A DNA stretch of 64,000 nt from CAYSPG01 sp964432885. Lineage in GTDB: Bacteria > Bacteroidota > Bacteroidia > AKYH767-A > OLB10. Where the stretch lies: contig CAYSPG010000005.1 of NCBI GenBank assembly GCA_964432885.1, forward strand, positions 124,001 through 188,000. The letters run 5' to 3'. Below are positions 7,687 through 14,351 of this stretch, one piece after another. Every line of letters starts with the position of its first letter. Position 1 is the stretch's first letter. The translations under genes were made by a program, and so were the position numbers. The notes under the pieces are model-generated. The model saw only the letters and a program-made list of their open reading frames with translations. It had not been told where the DNA came from and did not search any database.

Positions 7687-8022
7687 CTATTCATCCAGCA
7701 TCTTTTGCACTTCGGTTTTCAGGAGGGGTAAATGCCTGTTAACAATAATCCAAACACTATCATTTTTTACCGAATCGTACTCGTAAATAATTATGTTTCT
7801 AAAAGATATAATCTTTCTCATACCTGTAATTTCAAAATCAGGCAACTGTTTTTTTATTTGTGTTACCGCTTCGCCAATAATAGACAGGTCGCGTTCAACG
7901 GCTCTTCGTACTGTTACATCGTCACTGTATTCACTAAACGATTTAACCTTTGATATATGAATCGCAATCTCATCAATGGCAAATAGAATATCCTGTAGCC
8001 TTTTCTTAATTTCCTGGTTCAT
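7687..8022 (-). CDS. hepT: HepT-like toxin (HEPN, DUF86) with altered catalytic motif
   Basis: 111 residues, all-helical, the usual size of HepT/DUF86 proteins. In this family a HEPN ribonuclease with an RX4HXY motif is neutralised by its partner MntA, which adds AMP groups to the tyrosine. Here the motif at about residues 75-82 reads RNIIIYEY: the Arg and the final Tyr are kept but the catalytic His is Tyr (codon TAC, one base from CAC). The protein may therefore be a weak or inactive RNase, or use another residue. Its start overlaps the end of the mntA-like gene by 17 bp, typical of translational coupling in this toxin-antitoxin pair. The family call is secure; activity is uncertain. Confidence 0.88.
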   Translation of the reverse strand: MNQEIKKRLQDILFAIDEIAIHISKVKSFSEYSDDVTVRRAVERDLSIIGEAVTQIKKQLPDFEITGMRKIISFRNIIIYEYDSVKNDSVWIIVNRHLPLLKTEVQKMLDE

Positions 8023-8323
8023 AAATCAATTTTTTATTTTCATTAATGCTTTCAATAAGATATTTATTTCTCAATTGTTCATTGGTAAGCAAGTCAATCT
8101 TACGCCCAAATAAATCTTCAAGCTTAAAATAAAGTTCCCACCAGTTTTCGCCACTCACAAGCGGGTCGGGTTCGTAATCAAAAGTTACCAGCAAATCAAT
8201 ATCACTCTTATCAGTAAACTTACCGTTTACCACCGAGCCAAAAACATAAGCCCGCTTTACATGATGTTCTTTCAAAAGGCGTTTAACCTCAGGCAATTTT
8301 TCTTCAAAGAGTGGGTGAAGCAT
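8006..8323 (-). CDS. mntA: MntA-like minimal nucleotidyltransferase (antitoxin)
   Basis: 105 residues. The core is GSVVNGKFTDKSDIDLLV (about residues 29-46), the GSX10DXD motif of the minimal nucleotidyltransferase (Pol beta) fold: Gly-Ser for nucleotide binding and two Asp for metal. In HepT/MntA systems this enzyme uses ATP to AMPylate the toxin tyrosine and silence it. It is the first gene of the pair and overlaps the hepT-like gene by 17 bp. Length and motif spacing are normal, so the antitoxin looks intact even though the toxin motif is altered. Confidence 0.9.
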   Translation of the reverse strand: MLHPLFEEKLPEVKRLLKEHHVKRAYVFGSVVNGKFTDKSDIDLLVTFDYEPDPLVSGENWWELYFKLEDLFGRKIDLLTNEQLRNKYLIESINENKKLIYEPGN

Positions 8324-8336
8324 AATACTTAATTTA

Positions 8337-8356
8337 TAACCGCAAAGTACGCAAAG
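8337..8356. repeat. Left inverted repeat flanking the GxxExxY gene
   Basis: After a T at 8337 it reads AACCGCAAAGTACGCAAAG. It matches the reverse complement of 8821-8840 at 19 of 20 positions. Further CGCAAAG words continue inward on both sides (to about 8377 on the left, from about 8800 on the right). Confidence 0.7.
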
Positions 8357-8380
8357 TTTTTCGCAAAGAGCGCAAAGCCT

Positions 8381-8758
8381 TTACAAATTATTAACCACCC
8401 GCTTAATGCCATCTTTCAGGTAAGTAACGTTAAAGTTAATCAACAAGCCAAGTTTGTAATTTCCCAGCTTCATATATGTTAGTGTTTGTGCAAGATGGAT
8501 ATCGTTTAAAGCCTCAACACTTTTAATTTCAATTACCAATTTTTGCTCAACAAGCAAATCAATTCTATAACCGCATTCAAGTTTTACTTCCTCAAAAACT
8601 AAGGGCATTGGCTTTTCTTTTTCAACTGAAATACCAGCCTGAGCAATCTTAAAAAACAAACATTCTTTATAAGCACTTTCAAGAAGGCCCGGCCCTAATG
8701 CCTTATGTACTTCAATGGCTAATCCGATTATTCTATTAGAAAGCTCGTTTTCAGTCAT
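8381..8758 (-). CDS. GxxExxY family protein (PD-(D/E)XK nuclease superfamily)
   Basis: 125 residues from the ATG at 8758; an in-frame ATG at 8779 adds seven residues, but family members usually begin MTENEx as here. The signature GLLESAY (about residues 24-30) gives the family its name. The motif RIDLLVEQKLVIEIKSVE (about 65-82) holds the Asp and ExK expected of a PD-(D/E)XK nuclease fold. Biochemical function of the family is not established, to my knowledge. The gene is alone between 20-bp inverted repeats at 8337 and 8840, which suggests a small mobile or recombining cassette. It lies directly upstream of the HepT/MntA pair in the same orientation. Confidence 0.88.
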   Translation of the reverse strand: MTENELSNRIIGLAIEVHKALGPGLLESAYKECLFFKIAQAGISVEKEKPMPLVFEEVKLECGYRIDLLVEQKLVIEIKSVEALNDIHLAQTLTYMKLGNYKLGLLINFNVTYLKDGIKRVVNNL

Positions 8759-8820
8759 ACTATTTGTTTCTTTAATCACAAAGGAAACAAAACATCTTGG
8801 CGAACTTTGCGCTGTTTTTT

Positions 8821-8840
8821 CTTTGCGTGCTTTGCGGTTA
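8821..8840. repeat. Right inverted repeat flanking the GxxExxY gene
   Basis: The minus strand reads AACCGCAAAGCACGCAAAG after a T, mirroring 8337-8356 with one mismatch. The two repeats enclose 504 bp that hold a single gene. No convincing target-site duplication was seen outside them. Confidence 0.7.
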
Positions 8841-8868
8841 ATAATTGTACTACAAAACTAATGCAGAC

Positions 8869-11800
8869 CTACATATTTCTCCTATACTGCCCCCCCACCT
8901 CAAACAGCGCATTTGTTATCTGCCCCAGTGAACAATATTTAGAAACCTCCATCAACTTCTCAAACATATTTTCATTGTGTATGGCTGTCAACTGCAAATC
9001 GTGAAGCATTTGTTTTGTTACCGTTGCATTGCGCGCATGCAGGTTTTTAAGCGTTTGTATCTGTTGTTCTTTTTCTTGTTCCGTTGCGCGGATAACTTCT
9101 TTGGGTAAGATGGTTGGAGAGCCTTTGCTGCTCAAAAATGTATTCACACCAATGATAGGAAACTCTCCCGTGTGCTTCAACGTTTCGTAATACAAACTTT
9201 CCTCTTGGATTTTTCCCCGCTGGTACATCGTCTCCATCGCGCCAAGCACACCACCGCGTTCGGTAATGCGGTCAAACTCTGCAAGCACTGCTTCTTCCAC
9301 CAAATCGGTAAGCTCTTCAATAATAAAAGAACCTTGCAATGGATTTTCGTTTTTAGCAAGCCCCAACTCGCGGTTAATGATTAACTGAATAGCCATAGCC
9401 CTGCGCACACTTTCTTCAGTGGGAGTTGTAATGGCTTCATCATAAGCATTGGTGTGAAGAGAGTTGCAGTTATCGTAAATAGCATACAGCGCCTGCAAGG
9501 TGGTGCGTATATCATTAAAGTCTATTTCCTGAGCATGCAAACTTCTGCCTGATGTTTGAATGTGATACTTGAGCATTTGCGAACGTTCGTTGGCTTTGTA
9601 TTTAAGCTTCATAGCCTTTGCCCAAATACGCCTTGCAACTCTTCCTATAACAGAATACTCAGGGTCAATACCGTTTGAGAAAAAGAAAGAAAGGTTAGGA
9701 GCAAAGGCATTAATGTCCATGCCGCGGCTCAGGTAATATTCAACATAAGTAAAACCGTTACTTAAAGTAAAAGCAAGTTGCGAAATTGGATTAGCACCAG
9801 CCTCAGCAATGTGATAGCCACTTATTGAAACAGAATAAAAGTTGCGAATGGCTTTATCAATAAAGTACTGTTGCATATCACCCATCAGCCGCAACGAAAA
9901 CTCAGTGGAGAAAATGCAAGTATTCTGTGCCTGGTCTTCTTTTAAAATATCGGCCTGCACCGTACCACGCACCTGCTTTAAAGTATCGGCTTTAATTTTT
10001 TCGTAAACATCACGCGGCAAAACTTTATCGCCCGTAGTCCCTAAAAGCATAAGCCCCAAACCATCATTACCGTTTGGAATTTCACCGTGATATTTTGGGC
10101 GCGTACCTCCCTCCCCTTCGGGGAGGGTTAGGGGGGGGCTGTGTTGTTTAATATACAATTCGCATTGCTGATCAATAGCTGCATTCATAAAGTAAGCGCA
10201 TATAATGGACGAAGGACCATTGATGGTCATGCTTACTGATGTTGCAGGATTGCAAAGATTAAAACCGCTGTAGAGTTTCTTGGCATCATCCAAACAACAA
10301 ACACTTACACCACTGTTACCAACCTTACCATAAATATCAGGACGGTAATCGGGGTCGTTGCCATAAAGTGTTACACTGTCAAAAGCAGTACTCAATCTTT
10401 TTGCAGGCATTCCCAGCGAAACGTAATGGAAGCGTCTGTTGGTACGTTCGGGACAACCTTCGCCTGCAAACATACGCGTAGGGTCTTCGCCTTCGCGCTT
10501 AAAGCGGAATACACCAGCAGTAAAAGGAAATTCACCCGGAACATTTTCCTGTAAAATCCATTTCAATAAATCACCCCACGCTTTATACTTAGGAAAAGCA
10601 ACCTTAGGAATGCGATTGCGCGAAAGGGATTCATCAAACGTTTTCAGTTTTAAAACTTTCTCACGCACTTTAAACTCATAAAAGTCTTGTTTGTACAATT
10701 CGGCTTTCGCAGGAAAATCTTCCAATGCTTTTTTATTATTGCCATCAAAATTTCTTTCAAGAGAAGCATATTCCTTTTTTAATTCTTCAACAGCAGAAGA
10801 CTTGCCAAGTATTTCAATAGACTGATGCAGCGAATAAAGTTTCTGAGCCAAATCGCTTTGCTCTTCAACCCACTTATCATACGAACGATTGTTCTCAGAA
10901 ATTTCACTGAGGTAACGTGTGCGGTTAGGAGGGATGATGTAAACTTTTTCACTCATCTCTTCCGTGGTATGATAATCGCTCTTCAAATCGGCACCGGTTT
11001 TTTCTGCAACTTTATTCATCACCGCTTTGTAAAGTTGGTTCATGCCAGGGTCGTTAAACTGCGATGCAATAGTTCCAAACACCGGAATTTTTTCATCGTC
11101 AATATCAAATAACTTATGGTTGCGCTTGTATTGCTTTTTAACATCACGCAGCGCATCCATAGCGCCTCGTTTATCAAATTTGTTCAGTGCAATTAAATCT
11201 GCAAAGTCGAGCATATCAATTTTTTCCAACTGTGTAGCGGCTCCATACTCAGGTGTCATTACATACAAACTCACATCGCTGTGTTCGGTAATTTCCGTAT
11301 CGCTTTGTCCAATGCCCGAAGTTTCAAGAATTATCAAATCATACTGCGCAGCTTTTACAATATCCAATGCTTCTTTTACATGCTTGCTCAAAGCCAGGTT
11401 GCTTTGCCGTGTAGCCAGCGAACGCATATACACACGTTCGTTACGTATGCTATTCATGCGTATGCGGTCGCCAAGTAATGCACCGCCTGTTTTTCTTTTG
11501 CTGGGATCAACGGATATTATGGCAATGGTTTTGTCTTTAAACTCTAACAGGAATCTTCTAACAAGTTCATCAACTAAACTAGACTTACCTGCACCGCCTG
11601 TACCGGTAATGCCAAGTACCGGTGTGTTTGAAGTTTGTTGTTTGTTGTTTGAAGTTATCCGGGGATAAAACTTTTCAAACTCGGTATGATTATTCTCTGC
11701 GCACGAAATCAGTCGCGCAATGGTATGTGGGTTTTTCCGGGTGAGTTCATCCACTTCGCCATTTAAGTTAACACCTGTTGCAAAGTCGCATTTCTGCAAC

Positions 11801-12216
11801 ATGTCGTTTATCATTCCCTGCAAACCCATACTTCTTCCATCATCAGGATGATAAATGCGTGCAATGCCATAAGCATGCAGTTCTTTTATTTCTTCAGGTA
11901 AAATAGTTCCGCCACCACCACCAAAAATTTTTATGTGACTGCATCCGCGCTCTTTCAGCAAATCAAACATGTATTTAAAATACTCAACATGTCCGCCCTG
12001 ATAGCTTGTCATGGCTATGGCATTGGCATCCTCCTGTATGGCGCACTCAACCACTTCTTGTGCGCTGCGGTCGTGGCCTAAATGAATTACCTCGGCACCG
12101 CTTGCCTGTATTATCCTGCGCATGATATTAATAGAAGCATCGTGCCCGTCAAAAAGAGAGGCAGCAGTAACAATGCGAATTTTGTTAATAGGGGTGTAAA
12201 TTTCTGTGTTAGTCAT
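8869..12216 (-). CDS. icmF: Fused isobutyryl-CoA mutase IcmF (B12 domain, G-protein chaperone, mutase)
   Basis: 1,115 residues from the ATG at 12216; an ATG at 12246 lies upstream of the -7 element (12225-12232) and is disfavoured. Order: B12-binding domain (about 10-140; SLFDGHDASINIMRRI carries the cobalt-ligand His), MeaI/ArgK-type GTPase (about 200-430; Walker A GTGGAGKSS), then the mutase barrel (RMFAGEG, NRRFHYVSLG, TAFDSVTLYG). This order is specific to IcmF, which interconverts isobutyryl-CoA and n-butyryl-CoA with adenosylcobalamin. Two dispersed-repeat sequences are read in frame: one in the linker before the GTPase (about 187-197), one in a loop of the mutase domain (about 690-705). 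No partner genes are adjacent. Confidence 0.95.
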   Translation of the reverse strand: MTNTEIYTPINKIRIVTAASLFDGHDASINIMRRIIQASGAEVIHLGHDRSAQEVVECAIQEDANAIAMTSYQGGHVEYFKYMFDLLKERGCSHIKIFGGGGGTILPEEIKELHAYGIARIYHPDDGRSMGLQGMINDMLQKCDFATGVNLNGEVDELTRKNPHTIARLISCAENNHTEFEKFYPRITSNNKQQTSNTPVLGITGTGGAGKSSLVDELVRRFLLEFKDKTIAIISVDPSKRKTGGALLGDRIRMNSIRNERVYMRSLATRQSNLALSKHVKEALDIVKAAQYDLIILETSGIGQSDTEITEHSDVSLYVMTPEYGAATQLEKIDMLDFADLIALNKFDKRGAMDALRDVKKQYKRNHKLFDIDDEKIPVFGTIASQFNDPGMNQLYKAVMNKVAEKTGADLKSDYHTTEEMSEKVYIIPPNRTRYLSEISENNRSYDKWVEEQSDLAQKLYSLHQSIEILGKSSAVEELKKEYASLERNFDGNNKKALEDFPAKAELYKQDFYEFKVREKVLKLKTFDESLSRNRIPKVAFPKYKAWGDLLKWILQENVPGEFPFTAGVFRFKREGEDPTRMFAGEGCPERTNRRFHYVSLGMPAKRLSTAFDSVTLYGNDPDYRPDIYGKVGNSGVSVCCLDDAKKLYSGFNLCNPATSVSMTINGPSSIICAYFMNAAIDQQCELYIKQHSPPLTLPEGEGGTRPKYHGEIPNGNDGLGLMLLGTTGDKVLPRDVYEKIKADTLKQVRGTVQADILKEDQAQNTCIFSTEFSLRLMGDMQQYFIDKAIRNFYSVSISGYHIAEAGANPISQLAFTLSNGFTYVEYYLSRGMDINAFAPNLSFFFSNGIDPEYSVIGRVARRIWAKAMKLKYKANERSQMLKYHIQTSGRSLHAQEIDFNDIRTTLQALYAIYDNCNSLHTNAYDEAITTPTEESVRRAMAIQLIINRELGLAKNENPLQGSFIIEELTDLVEEAVLAEFDRITERGGVLGAMETMYQRGKIQEESLYYETLKHTGEFPIIGVNTFLSSKGSPTILPKEVIRATEQEKEQQIQTLKNLHARNATVTKQMLHDLQLTAIHNENMFEKLMEVSKYCSLGQITNALFEVGGQYRRNM
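10103..10141. repeat. Palindromic repeat inserted in the icmF reading frame
   Basis: CCTCCCTCCCC-ttc-GGGGAGGG forms a strong hairpin inside the coding sequence. On the coding strand it reads HSPPLTLPEGEGGTR, a run unlike the conserved mutase sequence around it (DQQCELYIK before, YHGEIPNGNDGLGLMLLG after). It resembles the intergenic element at 1514-1566. Confidence 0.65.
11626..11656. repeat. TTTGTTG heptamer repeat in the icmF reading frame
   Basis: On the coding strand this is AACTTCAAACAACAAAC followed by AACAAACTTCAAAC, encoding TSNNKQQTSNT. The same words occur in the intergenic repeat at 43111-43165. It lies exactly between the B12-binding and GTPase domains. Confidence 0.6.
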
Positions 12217-12224
12217 AATGTCAA

Positions 12225-12232
12225 CAAATATA
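12225..12232 (-). promoter_or_regulatory. -7 promoter element of icmF
   Basis: TATATTTG on the minus strand is an exact TAnnTTTG match, ending nine bases before the first base of the ATG at 12216. The predicted leader is only a few bases long. Confidence 0.5.
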
Positions 12233-12244
12233 AAGCTAAACCGC

Positions 12245-12287
12245 AAACCCTAACCGCTAAACCATTTAAACCCTAACCGCTAAACCC
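12245..12287. repeat. Two tandem copies of AAACCCTAACCGCTAAACC
   Basis: Copies begin at 12245 and 12268, spaced 23 bp, just upstream of icmF. Low-complexity DNA with no visible gene. Confidence 0.6.
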
Positions 12288-12333
12288 AGAACCCTCTTTT
12301 TTCCTATCTTTATTAAAAAAATTTTAACCCCCA

Positions 12334-12362
12334 GGCAACGAATTGCCCCAATTTGTAGTCTT
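12334..12362 (+). promoter_or_regulatory. Possible ECF-type promoter upstream of the sigma factor gene
   Basis: GGCAACG at 12334-12340 and GTAGTCTTAGG at about 12355-12365 have the spacing and flavour of an ECF promoter (GCAAC ... CGTCTTA-like). The first part also forms a GGCAA-CGAA-TTGCC hairpin. ECF genes are commonly autoregulated, so this could be the factor's own target. It is inference from one site. Confidence 0.3.
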
Positions 12363-12388
12363 AGGTATGGGTTAGCTAATCAGCCCCT

Positions 12389-12940
12389 ATGACTGACCGG
12401 GAACTTATTGAAGGATGCTTGCGCAACGACCGATTGTGCCAGGAGAAGCTATTTAAAAAATACTCTCCTCTGGTGAAAGCTATTTGTTGGAGATATCTAA
12501 CTCAAAGGGAGGATGTTAATGATGTTTTGCAAGAGTCATTTATAAAAGTGTTTAAAAATTTAGACAGGTTTAATTTTGATGGTTCATTTGAAGGTTGGGT
12601 AAAGCGTACAGTGATAAATACGGTGTTTACAAAAATTACACGATACAACTTTAACGAAGAAGTAGAGTTGATACCCGAAATGCATGAATCGTACGATTAC
12701 AGAGAAATAATTGATGCCATTAGTGTTAAAGAACTTAGGCAGGAAATAGCAGCCCTGCCAACCGGATACAGATTAGTGTTTAACATGCACGTGATAGAAG
12801 GATATAATCACCGTGAGATTGGTGAAATACTTAAGATAACCGAAGGTACATCACGCTCTCAATTAATTAAGGCGCGTAAGATGTTGCAAATGCGATTACT
12901 AAAAAAAGAAAACAAATTTATAGAACATGAGCAGCGATAA
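12389..12940 (+). CDS. ECF RNA polymerase sigma factor
   Basis: 183 residues. Region 2 (about 22-90) includes YLTQREDVNDVLQESFIKVF and FEGWVKRTVINTVF; region 4 (about 120-172) includes ALPTGYRLVFNMHVIEGYNH and REIGEILKITEGTSRSQLIK, the recognition helix. There is no region 1 or 3, so it is a group 4 (ECF) factor. Its last 14 bp overlap the start of the next gene, which encodes a membrane-anchored protein with a cytoplasmic N-terminus, so that product is the likely anti-sigma partner. The likely signal is envelope state, by analogy with other ECF pairs. A possible autoregulatory promoter lies at 12334. Confidence 0.93.
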   Translation: MTDRELIEGCLRNDRLCQEKLFKKYSPLVKAICWRYLTQREDVNDVLQESFIKVFKNLDRFNFDGSFEGWVKRTVINTVFTKITRYNFNEEVELIPEMHESYDYREIIDAISVKELRQEIAALPTGYRLVFNMHVIEGYNHREIGEILKITEGTSRSQLIKARKMLQMRLLKKENKFIEHEQR

Positions 12941-14321
12941 TAATTCTTTTGATGATTTGGTGCGAAGCAAGTTTGATGGCGATACAGAGCCTGTTGAGTC
13001 CTTTATGTGGGATGCGATAGAAAAACAATTGCCTGCAGGCAAAACACGCAAGCGCTTTGCATACTGGAGGCTTGTGGCATTGCTTCTTCTAATATCCATT
13101 CCGGCATCGGTAATTTATTATATAAATAATGATAAAGCGTCAAGCGCTGAAATTGCAACTACAGCAGCATCGCAACAGCAACAGTCACAAACCGGCATCT
13201 ATAGCACTCCAACTGCTGGTAAGTCCCAGGCCCCAAATCCTGAGGTTAACAACAGTTTAAAAAGCCAACTTTCAATCACAGGCCCCAATGTTGCAAAACA
13301 ACAAAGCTCCGAGAACAAAAAACCGATTAGCCAAAAAAATATTTCTCCGGCAGCAACAAATGATGGAAACAATACCATTGTAAAAAATGAACAACAGGCT
13401 GATGCTGCAATACCTCAATCAACAAGCTTTCAATCTCAAGAACCAAATAACAATGCTGCGCAGCAACCCTCTGCTGCCAACACCCAAAACACAGATATCC
13501 AAACAAGCCAACCCGATTCAGCAACCAAACAAACACAACCCGAAGCCATTAAACCCGACAGTTTAGCACCACAAAAAATAATACCGGCAAATTGGTTTGT
13601 CGAAATATTTTATTCGCCCGATTATGCAAACCGCACATTGCAGCAAAACAATGATGATGCAAATTATCTGAAGCTGAGAAAAAATACCGAACAATTTATT
13701 TATGCACACAGTTACGGTATTCGTATAGGCCGAAAAATAAATAACAATATACAAATAAAAACAGGAATGGATTACACCGATGTACAGTACCAGCTAACGT
13801 ATGGATATTTTCCAGGTCAGGTGCCATTGCCTGCCGGACTTAAAATAGATTCAATCACCGGAATTGTAATTGACCCGCTTAACAACGGAATTGTTACCAA
13901 TACCGATACCATCGTAGCCAATTACGAACTTGTGGGACAAAACTCTGTTGAAAACCGTTACCGTTTTTACAACATACCGGTAATGATTGGTTACACCGTA
14001 GGAAAAAACAGAATGAAACTAGAAGCATGCGTTGGCGGATTTATCAATGTAGCATCAGCTCAAAAAGGAAGCATTATAAGCGATGATAGAATTACCCGCA
14101 TTAATCTTGAAGAAGATAAAGTACGCACACCCTATAAATCATCAGTGGGCGTTGGTCTTTGTGCCGAAGTGCTGATGACGTACAGCATACGGAAAAACGT
14201 TAAATTTATACTTGGCCCACATTCAAAATATTACATAGGTAAACTAAACAAGAGCAATGCACCGCTTAACGAAAAACTTTTTAATGCCGGCCTTCTAACC
14301 GGTTTTAGGGTTGAGTTTTAA
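12927..14321 (+). CDS. Inner-membrane-anchored protein with outer-membrane beta-barrel domain; putative anti-sigma partner
   Basis: 464 residues. Residues 1-44 are a soluble, acidic N-terminus (SFDDLVRSKFDGDTEPVESF), in the place where anti-sigma domains sit. Residues about 48-66 are one membrane helix (LVALLLLISIPASVIYY). Residues about 70-215 are a Gln/Asn/Ser/Pro-rich low-complexity linker. From about 222 (WFVEIFYSPDY) to the terminal Phe is a beta-strand-rich domain (GIRIGRKINNNIQIKTGMDY, RYRFYNIPVMIGYTVG, GLLTGFRVEF) like the PorT/OMP_b-brl family. If both parts insert, the chain would span inner membrane, periplasm and outer membrane. Start codon lies within the sigma gene (14-bp overlap). 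The anti-sigma role is inferred from context. Confidence 0.8.
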   Translation: MSSDNNSFDDLVRSKFDGDTEPVESFMWDAIEKQLPAGKTRKRFAYWRLVALLLLISIPASVIYYINNDKASSAEIATTAASQQQQSQTGIYSTPTAGKSQAPNPEVNNSLKSQLSITGPNVAKQQSSENKKPISQKNISPAATNDGNNTIVKNEQQADAAIPQSTSFQSQEPNNNAAQQPSAANTQNTDIQTSQPDSATKQTQPEAIKPDSLAPQKIIPANWFVEIFYSPDYANRTLQQNNDDANYLKLRKNTEQFIYAHSYGIRIGRKINNNIQIKTGMDYTDVQYQLTYGYFPGQVPLPAGLKIDSITGIVIDPLNNGIVTNTDTIVANYELVGQNSVENRYRFYNIPVMIGYTVGKNRMKLEACVGGFINVASAQKGSIISDDRITRINLEEDKVRTPYKSSVGVGLCAEVLMTYSIRKNVKFILGPHSKYYIGKLNKSNAPLNEKLFNAGLLTGFRVEF

Positions 14322-14351
14322 TAAACTGTTTGCGGTTTTGTATGAAATGAA

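Noticed and set aside
11042..11668. 208-codon plus-strand frame
   Set aside because: Antisense shadow of icmF; the icmF frame carries the conserved motifs.
12245..12287. Telomere-like CCCTAA repeat
   Set aside because: Only two copies of a 19-bp unit, in a bacterial intergenic spacer.
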